64,000 nucleotides of DNA. It comes from a virus. Location: IMG/VR virus record IMGVR_UViG_3300044451_000175, positions 124,001 to 188,000 of that record, one strand, 5' to 3'. Shown one piece after another: positions 7,242 through 15,040 of the stretch. The notes under the pieces are model-generated. The model did not search any database. It saw nothing but the letters and a program-made list of their open reading frames with translations, and was not told the DNA's origin. Positions within the stretch are counted from its first letter, which is position 1, and every line of letters begins with the position of its first letter. The position numbers were made by a program, and so were the translations under genes.

Positions 7242-7784
7242 ATGTGGCCATTCCAGTGCATAGGGCCAAACGGTCAGATCTATCTGCACAACGATAACTG
7301 GGAACAATTCATCAAGGAACGCGAAAAAGAGTATCCACACAACTGGAACCATCGCCGTTCTCTCATTACCCTTTTTGCCCCTCGCGACAACTTCCAAGAC
7401 ATCCCCGGCGTCACCGAGGCCACGTTGCTCAACAACGTGGAGAACGACTATTCGGTGATCTTCCAGCCCTACCCCGCGCACCTGCGTACCGGCTACGACC
7501 CCGACGCCCGCGAAGAGTCGTGGAACATCTTCGTTGAAGACGGCCACTTCAACCCGCTCGGCGAGAAGGTTTCACTGTTCAGCACCGGCTTCTACTTCTT
7601 CCCCTCTGGCAGTTTGTTGGACTTCACCAGTCGCCCGGAGCGGTTCGTGAAGTTCCGAAACAAATACTGGCGGGTACACGCAGTTCGAGGCGGCGGGTTG
7701 GGTGCCGCTGCGCCGCCGGCACCGCCACCCAAGCCAAAGACCGACAAGATCTGTTTGCGTAATCTTGATGATGATTGGGAATGA
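7242..7784 (+). CDS. hypothetical protein with C-terminal LDDDW tail
   Basis: 180 residues from ATG 7242 with GAGG six bases upstream. A globular alpha/beta domain (YSVIFQPYPAHLRTGYDPDA, FVKFRNKYWRVHAV) is followed by a Gly/Ala/Pro linker (GAAAPPAPPPKPKTDK) and the tail CLRNLDDDWE. The flexible linker makes the tail look like a displayed peptide. It is the largest member of the tail family. Confidence 0.75.
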   Translation: MWPFQCIGPNGQIYLHNDNWEQFIKEREKEYPHNWNHRRSLITLFAPRDNFQDIPGVTEATLLNNVENDYSVIFQPYPAHLRTGYDPDAREESWNIFVEDGHFNPLGEKVSLFSTGFYFFPSGSLLDFTSRPERFVKFRNKYWRVHAVRGGGLGAAAPPAPPPKPKTDKICLRNLDDDWE

Positions 7785-7891
7785 CGTTTACAAGTGGGAT
7801 CATCGCTCTGGGAGTTTGGATCTGTTTTGCGGCTCGTTGAACAAAACCAAGAAAAACTTGGAAAAATCCGACGAAGCCGCCGAAAGCTGTC

Positions 7892-8000
7892 TATATTAAC
7901 TTCACGAGCCTCACGGCTCAACGCCCGATCCGGCGTCTAACGCCGGCCGGTAATTTTGTGGCGAGCTTTTTCGCCATTGCACGGGACGCTTTTTAGTCCC
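7892..8000 (+). ncRNA. four-hairpin leader upstream of the HNH/TROVE locus
   Basis: After a TATATT (7892-7897) come four consecutive perfect hairpins: 7906-7919, 7930-7946, 7959-7976 and 7983-8000. The last two have T-rich loops. No gene covers this stretch. The next conserved gene is a TROVE/Ro60 homologue, whose bacterial relatives often sit beside a Y RNA gene, so this could be a Y-like RNA or a structured 5' leader. This is a fold reading by eye only. Confidence 0.45.
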
Positions 8001-8019
8001 TTGACCGAGAAGGAACATC

Positions 8020-8100
8020 ATGTTCAACAAACACATCTTGCAAAACTCTTTTGCACCGCGTGACTATAATACGTCATGCACACAACAAAAACACGTTTGA
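8020..8100 (+). CDS. short leader peptide ORF
   Basis: 26 codons starting MFNKHILQNSFAPRD after a strong AAGGA site. It overlaps the start of the HNH gene in another frame. It may be a leader peptide or the remnant of a gene start separated from its body by insertion of the HNH gene. Confidence 0.3.
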   Translation: MFNKHILQNSFAPRDYNTSCTQQKHV

Positions 8101-8783
8101 GACGTTGGTTGAAAGAAAGGTCGTCTTTTCTTGCTGCGATCAAGAGCAAGGGAGGCAAGTGTCAGAAATGTGGCGAAGACCACATTGCAGTTTTGGATTT
8201 TCATCATCGTGATGGTGACGAGAAAGAAGCACATGTTTCTTCGCTCGTTAGGAAGCCCAAACAAAAAGAAAAACTAGCTGCCGAATTGTTGAAATGCGAT
8301 CTTTTGTGTTCAAATTGTCACCGCAAAGAGCATTTTGACAAATCAAAGTGGGATGCTCACGCCGAGGAAATTGAGCGTAGAGCAACTGGTTGGAAGCCAA
8401 AACGCGATCCGGTTTGCAAACGTGTATCCAAAGATGAGATTTCAAGTATTCGTCTTTGGATTGGCGAAGGATTGTCTTTTGAAAAGATGGCTAACCGTCT
8501 TGGTAGGAACCCAAGCGGGATGCGACGATCTGTCGTGAGACTTTACGAAAAAGGATTGCTCCCTGAATTTGCCTCTTATATTAGACCTAAAAGGGCAAAG
8601 AAGACGCGGGCCGATCAAAAAGAAGCAAAGCGTCTTTGGGAAGAGGGTCATACTGTTGCCGAGATAGCTTTGCTTCTCGGATGTGGCATTCGTGCAGTTT
8701 ATTCTGCACTAAGGGGTATCAAAAATGGCGAACAAGAATCTCTTCAAGTCGAAGTCTCCTCTGGCGAACCTCAAGCCGTGTAA
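8076..8783 (+). CDS. HNH homing endonuclease with helix-turn-helix
   Basis: 235 residues. The N-terminal HNH domain has zinc-binding pairs CQKCGE and CSNCHRKEH around the LDFHHRDG core. It is followed by two helix-turn-helix-like repeats (LSFEKMANRLGRNPSGMRRS and HTVAEIALLLGCGIRAVYSA) for DNA site recognition. AT-rich codon use differs from the neighbours. A TATAAT lies 5 bases before the ATG, so the mRNA may be leaderless. The 3' end overlaps the TROVE gene by 59 bases and carries its ribosome-binding site (AAGGGG). Confidence 0.85.
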   Translation: MHTTKTRLRRWLKERSSFLAAIKSKGGKCQKCGEDHIAVLDFHHRDGDEKEAHVSSLVRKPKQKEKLAAELLKCDLLCSNCHRKEHFDKSKWDAHAEEIERRATGWKPKRDPVCKRVSKDEISSIRLWIGEGLSFEKMANRLGRNPSGMRRSVVRLYEKGLLPEFASYIRPKRAKKTRADQKEAKRLWEEGHTVAEIALLLGCGIRAVYSALRGIKNGEQESLQVEVSSGEPQAV

Positions 8784-10518
8784 TGCGGTGAATGAGGCTG
8801 GAGGAAAGGCGTATAAGCTGTCTGACCGTCAGGCTCTTAGCCAGTACGTCGCGACGGGCTGCTTCAACAGCACCTACTACGTCTCTGCGGAGACGCAACT
8901 ACAGACCGTCCTCGAACTCGCCAACAAGGTCGAGCCGGGGTTCCTCGCGCGTGCGGCCCTGTACGGACACCAGAAGTCGTACATGAAGGACGTGCCGGCG
9001 TTGCTGGCGGCGGTACTCGCGTCCCGCGACGAGAAGACGCTGAAGAAGGTGTTCTCGAAGGTGATCGATTCGGGGAACATGCTGCGCAACTACGCACAGA
9101 TGATCAAGAGCGGCGTGACCGGCCGCAAGTGCCTCGGTACGGCCAGCCGCAAGCTGGTCGGCAAGTGGTTCAGCGACCGCACCCCGGAGAACGTGTTCCA
9201 CCAGAGCATCGGGAACGACCCGACGTTGGGCGACGTGATCCGCATGGCGCACGCGAAGCCGGCGTCCCCGCAGCACGCGGCACTGTTCGCGTACCTGACC
9301 GGCGCAAAGGTCGAGACGGTCGAGGGGCGTAAGCTCCTGCGGACCCCGTACCTCGATGAGTCGAAGGTGCAGAAGTACCTCGAACACCCGTTCGACAACC
9401 TGCCGGAACTGGTGAAGCAGTTCGAGGCGTGGAAGGCTGACAACAGCCAGACGATGCCGAAGCTGAACTTCCGGTTCCTCGACGGCGCGGGCAAGCTCAC
9501 TCTGGACCAGTGGAAGGAGATCGTTCGCAACGCGAACTGGCTGACCACGCTGAAGTCGCTTCAGTCGTGGGCGCGGCGCGGCGTCTTCGCCGACAAGGAC
9601 ATGACCAAGCTGGTTGCCGACCGGCTGCGTAACCCGGAACTGGTGAAGAAGGCCCGCGCCTTCCCGTACCAGATCATGATGGCGTACCTCGCGACGGACG
9701 CCCCGTCGCAGTACACCACCAACTGGGGCCGCGCGTCCTCTTCGGAGGCAACGCCGGTGCCGCCGGAAGTCAAGAACGCACTTCAGGACGCGATGGAAGT
9801 CGCGACCCAGAACGTTCCGAAGATGTCGGACGACGCGGTCTACGTCTGCCCGGACGTATCCGGCAGCATGTCGAGCGGTTCCGTCACGGGCAACCGTGGC
9901 ACGGCAACCTCCCGCGTGCGGCCAATCGACGTGGCGGCACTGATGGCGGCGTGCGCCCTGCGTACCAACCCGAACGGCGAGGTGATCCCGTTCGAGGGGG
10001 CGGTGGTAGACGTGAACCGCATCCGGCTCAACAGCCGGGACAGCGTCATGACGAACGCCGAGAAGCTGTCCAAGATCGGCGGCGGCAGCACGAACTGTGC
10101 CGCTCCCCTGCACCTTCTGAACCAGCGGAAGGCGAAGGGCAAGGTCGTCATGTACATCTCCGACTACGAGTCGTGGGTGGACACCGGAACCGCCGCTCGC
10201 TACGGCAGCGGGGCTGCGGACATGCTCGCGGAGTGGGAGATCTTCAAGAAGCGGAACCCGGACGCGAAGCTGATCTGCATGGACATGACCCCGCGTACCA
10301 CCGCGCAGGTCACGACCCGGAAGGACATCCTTCAGGTCGGCGGGTTCAGCGACAACGTGTTCAACGTGGTGGACTCGTTCCTCCGTGCGAACGACAGCGA
10401 GGACTACTGGGTCAAGCTGATCGAAAGCATCGACCTCGACGCGCCGGTTGACACCCGGCCGGCGAAGGCCGAGGCGTCGGAAGAAGACGTTCCGTTAGCC
10501 GAAGCCGTGGAGGAATAA
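8725..10518 (+). CDS. TROVE-domain protein (Ro60/Rsr homologue)
   Basis: 597 residues. The N-terminal HEAT-like TROVE ring (KLSDRQALSQYVATGCFNST through about residue 330) precedes a von Willebrand A domain with an intact MIDAS motif DVSGSMS at about residue 378. Ro60 binds misfolded non-coding RNAs and Y RNAs in RNA quality control; bacterial Rsr works with exoribonucleases and RNA repair enzymes. The C-terminus is acidic. It is followed by a terminator. The window also holds RNA ligases and an RlaP-like nucleotidyltransferase, which fits an RNA-repair role. Confidence 0.92.
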   Translation: MANKNLFKSKSPLANLKPCNAVNEAGGKAYKLSDRQALSQYVATGCFNSTYYVSAETQLQTVLELANKVEPGFLARAALYGHQKSYMKDVPALLAAVLASRDEKTLKKVFSKVIDSGNMLRNYAQMIKSGVTGRKCLGTASRKLVGKWFSDRTPENVFHQSIGNDPTLGDVIRMAHAKPASPQHAALFAYLTGAKVETVEGRKLLRTPYLDESKVQKYLEHPFDNLPELVKQFEAWKADNSQTMPKLNFRFLDGAGKLTLDQWKEIVRNANWLTTLKSLQSWARRGVFADKDMTKLVADRLRNPELVKKARAFPYQIMMAYLATDAPSQYTTNWGRASSSEATPVPPEVKNALQDAMEVATQNVPKMSDDAVYVCPDVSGSMSSGSVTGNRGTATSRVRPIDVAALMAACALRTNPNGEVIPFEGAVVDVNRIRLNSRDSVMTNAEKLSKIGGGSTNCAAPLHLLNQRKAKGKVVMYISDYESWVDTGTAARYGSGAADMLAEWEIFKKRNPDAKLICMDMTPRTTAQVTTRKDILQVGGFSDNVFNVVDSFLRANDSEDYWVKLIESIDLDAPVDTRPAKAEASEEDVPLAEAVEE

Positions 10519-10536
10519 CCGTCTAAACAACGGACA

Positions 10537-10565
10537 GACCGGCGGGATGGCCCGCCGGTCTTTTT
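10537..10565 (+). terminator. Rho-independent terminator
   Basis: A ten-bp GC-rich stem with an ATGG loop, followed by five T. It lies between the TROVE gene and the convergent gene at 10568. Confidence 0.9.
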
Positions 10566-10567
10566 GT

Positions 10568-10789
10568 TTACCGATGGCCCCAACCGTACCCTGAGATGCA
10601 GTGAGTGCCACGTTGGACGGTGTATAACCGCCCGCTGTGTTCGCCGACGACTTTGAATGTGCCATCCTCGAACGACCCGTCTTCTTCGTTCGGACCCTGG
10701 ACCCGGATGCACCACTCGCCCGTTCCGTTTACTTGCAGACGTTCTCCTCCACTGACGTTTTCGATTACCGTGTCGTAGATGCAGGCCAT
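10568..10789 (-). CDS. hypothetical protein
   Basis: 73 residues on the minus strand with GGAG 7-8 bases before the ATG. A small all-beta fold is likely (GERLQVNGTGEWCIRVQG, FKVVGEHSGRLYTVQRG), ending YGWGHR. It is convergent with the TROVE gene and divergent from 10898. Not recognised. Confidence 0.65.
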   Translation of the reverse strand: MACIYDTVIENVSGGERLQVNGTGEWCIRVQGPNEEDGSFEDGTFKVVGEHSGRLYTVQRGTHCISGYGWGHR

Positions 10790-10897
10790 GATCTGTCTCC
10801 GTTAGTGGCGGGCGAAATGCCAGCCTACAAGATAAACGATTGGCCGTTACAAGAAAATGGCGGGTATAATCTCGACTATACTTAGTAGGGGGTCGTC

Positions 10898-11164
10898 ATG
10901 TGGGACGAAGACACCGCTGAGTCTGACAATGTTTACAACCAGCCGCTTTTCAATCCGTACTTGAAACAGCACGCTAAGGCTCGTATGGACTCTTACCGAA
11001 AAGAACTTGAGAGTTCCTATCGGGGTGCGGAGAACGGTTACTTCACGGAAGCGGAATTGAACAAACTGGCTTCTCAGATCGGTTCGGTGGCAACCGGACT
11101 TGACAACCAGCCCAAGAAAAAGAAACTGGTTATGCGCAATCTTGATGACGATTGGCAAGCCTAA
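10898..11164 (+). CDS. small protein with C-terminal LDDDW tail
   Basis: 88 residues. A helical body (YLKQHAKARMDSYRKELESS, FTEAELNKLASQIG) is followed by the linker QPKKKK and tail LVMRNLDDDWQA. It stands 4 kb from the other tail-bearing genes and 12 bases upstream of ClpS. Putative -10 sequences (TATAAT and TATACT) lie at 10864-10880. Confidence 0.75.
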   Translation: MWDEDTAESDNVYNQPLFNPYLKQHAKARMDSYRKELESSYRGAENGYFTEAELNKLASQIGSVATGLDNQPKKKKLVMRNLDDDWQA

Positions 11165-11176
11165 AGGGAGAATCAC

Positions 11177-11521
11177 ATGCCTGTCAAAACTCTGCCGCGA
11201 ACGAAGCCGTCCGCTCCCGAACACGAGCCGGACGCAAAACGAAAACTCAAACACCAGCCGCCGTACAACGTGGTGCTGCTCAACGACGACGATCACTCGG
11301 TCGATTACGTCGTATTCATGATGCAGAAGTTGTTCGGCAAGAAGCCCGAAGACGGCCTGCGTGTGGCCGAAGAGGTACACACGAAGGGTCGCGCCATTGT
11401 GCTGACGACGACCCTCGAACACGCCGAGTTCAAACAGCAGCAGATCCATGAATTCGGCCCGGACCAGAAGGTGTCTCACTGCAAGGGAAGCATGAGTGCC
11501 GTGATCGAAGTAGCGGAGTGA
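11177..11521 (+). CDS. clpS: ClpS-like adaptor protein
   Basis: 114 residues. The core PPYNVVLLNDDDHSVDYVV carries the NDD signature whose acidic residues bind the alpha-amino group of N-degrons, and the conserved His is in EEVHTKGRAIV. ClpS delivers N-end-rule substrates to ClpA or ClpC. The ~30-residue charged N-terminal extension corresponds to the part that enters the AAA+ pore. It follows an LDDDW-tail gene and precedes a glycosyltransferase-like gene. A ClpX homologue is at 33.7 kb; no ClpA or ClpP is seen. Confidence 0.9.
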   Translation: MPVKTLPRTKPSAPEHEPDAKRKLKHQPPYNVVLLNDDDHSVDYVVFMMQKLFGKKPEDGLRVAEEVHTKGRAIVLTTTLEHAEFKQQQIHEFGPDQKVSHCKGSMSAVIEVAE

Positions 11522-11522
11522 C

Positions 11523-12458
11523 ATGACCAACTTCTCGAACGTCCTATCGGTCTTTTACCGCATCAGCGACAGCCCGACCCCCGACAAGTGTTGCCCCAGA
11601 GAAGTCTGTTTCGTCAACTTCCTGAGCGTGTTCAGGGGGTTGCCGATCATGGTGGTGGCCGACAACGTCGGCCCTAAAACCTTGTCTCTCATCAAGCAGT
11701 CGGGCGTTCCCTTCATCGAAACGTCTCTCGGCAACAGCGGCTCGTTCCTGAAGTGCCTCGAACTGGCAACTCAGGTCGATACGCTGTTCTCCTATTTCTC
11801 GGAAGACGATTACATCTACCGCGACCACGCCCCGCAGCTAATCGTGGAGGGTTTGCGGTGGAGCAACTACGTCACTTTGTACGACCACCCGGATAAGTAC
11901 ATCAAAGAACGCGGGTACGGGGAGGTCGGCCGGTGTTTGAAAACGGAAACGTGGCACTGGCGGCAGACGATCAGTACCTGTTGCACGTTCGGCGCGAACG
12001 TCAACTTGCTCCGTCAGGACATGGACGTGTTCAAGAAGCACTGTCAGGGGAAGACGCCCGCCGACCACGCGATGTGGTGCGAGTTGTCTCAGCAGAAGCG
12101 GAGTCTGACGACCGCGATTCCGGGTGCGGCTTTCAACACGCACCGAGTTTGTGAACACAGTAACTTCGATTGGGGGAACACATGGGCGAGTGGCCAGATC
12201 AAAAAAGTTGTGGACGCGATGAACCAGCAGGGGCGTTTCCAGCACCCGCCAGAATCAGTGACGTTCCAGCCTTTGGAACTGCAAAAAACTACATCGGGAT
12301 TGCCGAACCTAGCGGCGTTGGGGAAAACGTCAACACCGCCGCAATTGCGGGGGCCGTCGCTGGCGATACCGGACCCGATGGCCCTCCACCAACAGAACAT
12401 CAACAAGAAAAAGTACACGTTGCAAGAAGGGGAGCTTGGGGTTTTCACGCCGATCTGA
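11523..12458 (+). CDS. glycosyltransferase-like protein
   Basis: 311 residues. The N-terminal half resembles GT-A folds: a nucleotide-binding strand (LPIMVVADNV), a central SYFSEDDYIY acidic motif like the DXD metal site, and a C-terminal GAAFNTHRV segment. It may glycosylate DNA bases, proteins or surface polymers. The last ~90 residues overlap the next gene by 277 bases and look less coding than the alternative frame, so the native end may be earlier and the tail a read-through. Confidence 0.65.
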   Translation: MTNFSNVLSVFYRISDSPTPDKCCPREVCFVNFLSVFRGLPIMVVADNVGPKTLSLIKQSGVPFIETSLGNSGSFLKCLELATQVDTLFSYFSEDDYIYRDHAPQLIVEGLRWSNYVTLYDHPDKYIKERGYGEVGRCLKTETWHWRQTISTCCTFGANVNLLRQDMDVFKKHCQGKTPADHAMWCELSQQKRSLTTAIPGAAFNTHRVCEHSNFDWGNTWASGQIKKVVDAMNQQGRFQHPPESVTFQPLELQKTTSGLPNLAALGKTSTPPQLRGPSLAIPDPMALHQQNINKKKYTLQEGELGVFTPI

Positions 12459-12700
12459 CGGGTTACCATCTCGAACAAATGCGAGCGGCCGTCGCCGAGA
12501 TCGAAGACCCGATCAACGCGATGTTTTTCAAGGCGCACCTTTCTGGGATGGAAAAGCTTGTTGAAGTAACTCGCCAGTGGTATGATGAACCCACGCCAGA
12601 GCTACACGACCGTATACAGACCCTGCGGCAGAACCTCACAGAAGGGCTGCAAGCACTGAGGAACTCAAATGAGCCAGCAAGTGCGCACATTGCGAATTGA
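12182..12700 (+). CDS. hypothetical protein
   Basis: 172 residues from ATG 12182 with GGGGG upstream; an alternative start is ATG 12480. The N-terminal half is Gly/Pro/Ala-rich (AIAGAVAGDTGPDGPPP) and the C-terminal half forms helices (MRAAVAEIEDPINAMFFKAH, ELHDRIQTLRQNL). It overlaps the upstream gene by 277 bases and the next by 32. Unrecognised. Confidence 0.6.
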   Translation: MGEWPDQKSCGRDEPAGAFPAPARISDVPAFGTAKNYIGIAEPSGVGENVNTAAIAGAVAGDTGPDGPPPTEHQQEKVHVARRGAWGFHADLTGYHLEQMRAAVAEIEDPINAMFFKAHLSGMEKLVEVTRQWYDEPTPELHDRIQTLRQNLTEGLQALRNSNEPASAHIAN

Positions 12701-13013
12701 CCAGAAGGAACGGGTCGAGACGGGTGCCGTCGAGTTCCAATACTCGGACGGCAACACCGACTGGCCCGGCATCTTCATTCGCGGCGACAACGCATTCGGA
12801 CTCGCTCTTGGCATCCAGAGCGTCGTCGCCTTCTTCAAAGAGTACGAGAAGACCAAGCCCCTCCCCTTCGACCTGTTCATGGGTCTTCAACAGATCGCCG
12901 GCCTCGCCGACACCATCCACGGCGAGGTGATCGTCGGCGGCGCTTCCCCCGGCCTCGAACAAAAAATCAAAGACCAACAGATCGACCGAAAGATCGCCGA
13001 GGCAGGAGTTTGA
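12669..13013 (+). CDS. hypothetical protein
   Basis: 114 residues with GAGGA before the ATG. A beta segment (VEFQYSDGNTDWPGIFIRGD) is followed by a helical hydrophobic stretch (FGLALGIQSVVAFFKEYEK) and a charged helical end. It is last in its run before a promoter-like TATAAT at 13068. Not recognised. Confidence 0.7.
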   Translation: MSQQVRTLRIDQKERVETGAVEFQYSDGNTDWPGIFIRGDNAFGLALGIQSVVAFFKEYEKTKPLPFDLFMGLQQIAGLADTIHGEVIVGGASPGLEQKIKDQQIDRKIAEAGV

Positions 13014-13115
13014 AAACAAGATCAAGAAAAACATAGTCGAGACATTATGTCTTGATTACGCCTGCTGTATAATGAGTCGTTCTGGTTCAACCGATGACCA
13101 CTCCGAGGGATCAAC

Positions 13116-13700
13116 ATGAAGAATCTCACCTTTCTCAGATGGTGGGTAATCTACATCGCCTGCATGGTCGGGCTGGCGTTCGTGTGGAAAGCTGGTTTGG
13201 TCAGCAAGATTGCACAGAAAGACGACACCTACGTTTCGTTCATCATCATGGCGGTTTTCATGGTGGTGTCCCCGCTGTGCGGTCTGAGTACGCGGGCGGT
13301 CTGTCGCGCACAGGACGGCGGCAACTGGGACGAGCAGTTCAAGAAAAAGGCCGAAGGCTGGAACGAGACTGGCTGGTTCTACAGCGAGTTGTGCCTGACG
13401 CTAGGCATGCTCGGTACGGTGATCGGGTTCGTGTTGATGTTGGGCGGCTTCGAGCAGCTTGACATGAACAACGTCGCGAGCATGAACGCCTTCATCACTT
13501 CGTTCGGCCACGGCATGTCGAAGGCGTTGTACGCCACTTTGGTCGGCATCGTGTGCAGCATTCTTCTGAAGCTCCAATACTTCAACCTGACCAAAGCCAT
13601 CGAGAAGAAGGCGAAGACCGAAGAACAGACCAGCTTCTCGTTGCGTATCTCGCCAGAGGCGATGAACAAGCTCGCCGGCAAAAAGGATGGTGCCAAGTGA
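13116..13700 (+). CDS. MotA/TolQ/ExbB-like proton-channel subunit
   Basis: 194 residues with about four membrane helices: two N-terminal (WWVIYIACMVGLAFVWK, FIIMAVFMVVSPLCGL), then GMLGTVIGFVLMLGG and ALYATLVGIVCSILLKL. The GMLGTVIGF signature and the order match the MotA/TolQ/ExbB channel family, which couples ion flow to mechanical work in the inner membrane. Its stop overlaps the next gene (GTGA), so the two are probably co-translated partners. A TATAAT lies 43 bases upstream. Confidence 0.8.
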   Translation: MKNLTFLRWWVIYIACMVGLAFVWKAGLVSKIAQKDDTYVSFIIMAVFMVVSPLCGLSTRAVCRAQDGGNWDEQFKKKAEGWNETGWFYSELCLTLGMLGTVIGFVLMLGGFEQLDMNNVASMNAFITSFGHGMSKALYATLVGIVCSILLKLQYFNLTKAIEKKAKTEEQTSFSLRISPEAMNKLAGKKDGAK

Positions 13701-14323
13701 GAAGCAAATACGCTACGCACTTCGCGTGGATCGACACGCTGATGAACATCCTGCTGGCCTTCATGGGGCTGTACGCGGTTGCGTTCATCATGACGGCGGT
13801 CAACAAGAAGCAGCAAGAGATGCAGGCGTCCGCGCCGATGAAGGGCGTGTTCCTGATCACCGCGACGTGGGAACCGGACCACGACGACGACGTTGACTTG
13901 TGGGTCGAAGACCCGGAAGGTCATACGGTCGGCTACAACCGCCGCGAAGACGGTCTGATGCACCTCGACCGCGACGACCTCGGTTTTAGCAGCGACACTG
14001 TTGAGACACAGTTCGGGCCGGTCACCGTCAAGGACAACCGCGAACTCGTGACGATCCGTGGGATAACGCCCGGCGAGTTTACGGTCAACGTCCACATGTA
14101 CCGCAAGACCGACCCCAAGCCGACACACGTTCGTGTCACGCTCGAAAAACTCCAGCCGTACAGCATCGTCACGGCCAAAGAGGTGATCTTGACGGTCGCG
14201 GGGGACGAGGTTACTTCGTTCCGGTTCACGTTGAACTCGAAGGGTGAAGTGACCGAGATCAATCAACTGCAAAAGAAGTTCGCATCCAACGCCGCTCGCG
14301 GTCAGCCGCCGGGCCAACCTTAA
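13697..14323 (+). CDS. ExbD/MotB-position membrane protein with periplasmic beta domain
   Basis: 208 residues from GTG 13697. One N-terminal membrane helix with a buried Asp (FAWIDTLMNILLAFMGLYAV), as in ExbD/MotB where the Asp carries protons, is followed by a beta-sandwich-like domain (VDLWVEDPEGHTVGYNRR, ITPGEFTVNVHMYRK) similar to bacterial DUF2135-type domains. The end is rich in Q and P. Start and stop overlap the channel gene, which supports a complex. Confidence 0.75.
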   Translation: MRSKYATHFAWIDTLMNILLAFMGLYAVAFIMTAVNKKQQEMQASAPMKGVFLITATWEPDHDDDVDLWVEDPEGHTVGYNRREDGLMHLDRDDLGFSSDTVETQFGPVTVKDNRELVTIRGITPGEFTVNVHMYRKTDPKPTHVRVTLEKLQPYSIVTAKEVILTVAGDEVTSFRFTLNSKGEVTEINQLQKKFASNAARGQPPGQP

Positions 14324-14334
14324 CGGAGGTCGTC

Positions 14335-14991
14335 GTGGACAACAACGCTATCGGCATCCCTCTGGCGTTTTTCGCCATGATGGTCGTGCTGTGCTGGTGG
14401 GTCGTCGCCGCCAAAGGCTATTGGCTGATGAAGGTCTTGCTGGTCGCGTCCGCGCTGCTGGTGAGTCTGCTTCTGTGGAAGTCGGTCAGCAGTTTGGGCG
14501 GATGGGCGACCAACGAGAAACTCCCTGAGAAGTTCTTGGTTCACTGGGTCGTGATCCAAGAACCAGATCCGGGCGGCAAACACCCCGGTTACATCATGAT
14601 CTGGGCCACCGAGCTTTCCGACGACACGACCGTCAAGAAAGACGAGAGCAGGTTCAAGATCACCGCCGATCACCCCGGCGAACCTCGCGTCTACAAACTG
14701 CCCTACAGCCGGCCACTACACGACCAGATGAACAAGGTTCAGGGTCGTCTCAAACAGGGCAAGCCGGTCGTCGGGAAACGCAGAGGCGTGGAAGACGGAG
14801 AAGATGGTGACGGCGACGGGGATGAAGATGGGGACGGTGACGGGGATGGCAAGGGCGGTAAGGGCAAGGGTAAAGGAAAAGGCAAGGGCAAGGGCGGTAC
14901 TGGTTCGGGCGGCGGGTTCTCGAAGCCCACCGAGTTCATGTTCTATGATCAGCCGCCGCCGAAGATGCCTGAGAAGATTCCGGGCAAGTGA
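14335..14991 (+). CDS. membrane protein with acidic and Gly/Lys repeats
   Basis: 218 residues from GTG 14335. Two N-terminal membrane helices and a soluble domain (FLVHWVVIQEPDPGGKHPG) are followed by low-complexity DGDGDE and then GKGKGK repeats, and a proline-rich end. It is the third gene of the channel operon and is followed by a terminator. Charge-segregated repeats could contact peptidoglycan or polyanions; this is speculative. Confidence 0.75.
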   Translation: MDNNAIGIPLAFFAMMVVLCWWVVAAKGYWLMKVLLVASALLVSLLLWKSVSSLGGWATNEKLPEKFLVHWVVIQEPDPGGKHPGYIMIWATELSDDTTVKKDESRFKITADHPGEPRVYKLPYSRPLHDQMNKVQGRLKQGKPVVGKRRGVEDGEDGDGDGDEDGDGDGDGKGGKGKGKGKGKGKGGTGSGGGFSKPTEFMFYDQPPPKMPEKIPGK

Positions 14992-14994
14992 AAC

Positions 14995-15025
14995 AAAAAC
15001 GCCGACCACATGGTCGGCGTTTTTG
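14995..15025 (+). terminator. terminator of the membrane operon
   Basis: A 14-bp hairpin with a CA loop whose 3' arm ends in five T. The A-rich 5' arm makes it potentially bidirectional. Confidence 0.88.
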
Positions 15026-15040
15026 TTGCCTATATACGGT

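Noticed and set aside
7781-7840. 19-residue hydrophobic ORF right after the LDDDW gene at 7242
   Set aside because: It could be a tiny membrane peptide (MTFTSGIIALGVW), but it is too short to support without conservation data.
8899-10113. 404-codon minus-strand frame opposite the TROVE gene
   Set aside because: Shadow of a gene with clear TROVE and vWA domains; no ribosome site or family match.
14780-14920. Possible tandem DNA repeat or CRISPR-like array
   Set aside because: The repeats are codon-level GAT/GGC and AAG/GGC runs encoding acidic and Gly/Lys segments of a membrane protein. No CRISPR array was found anywhere in the window.
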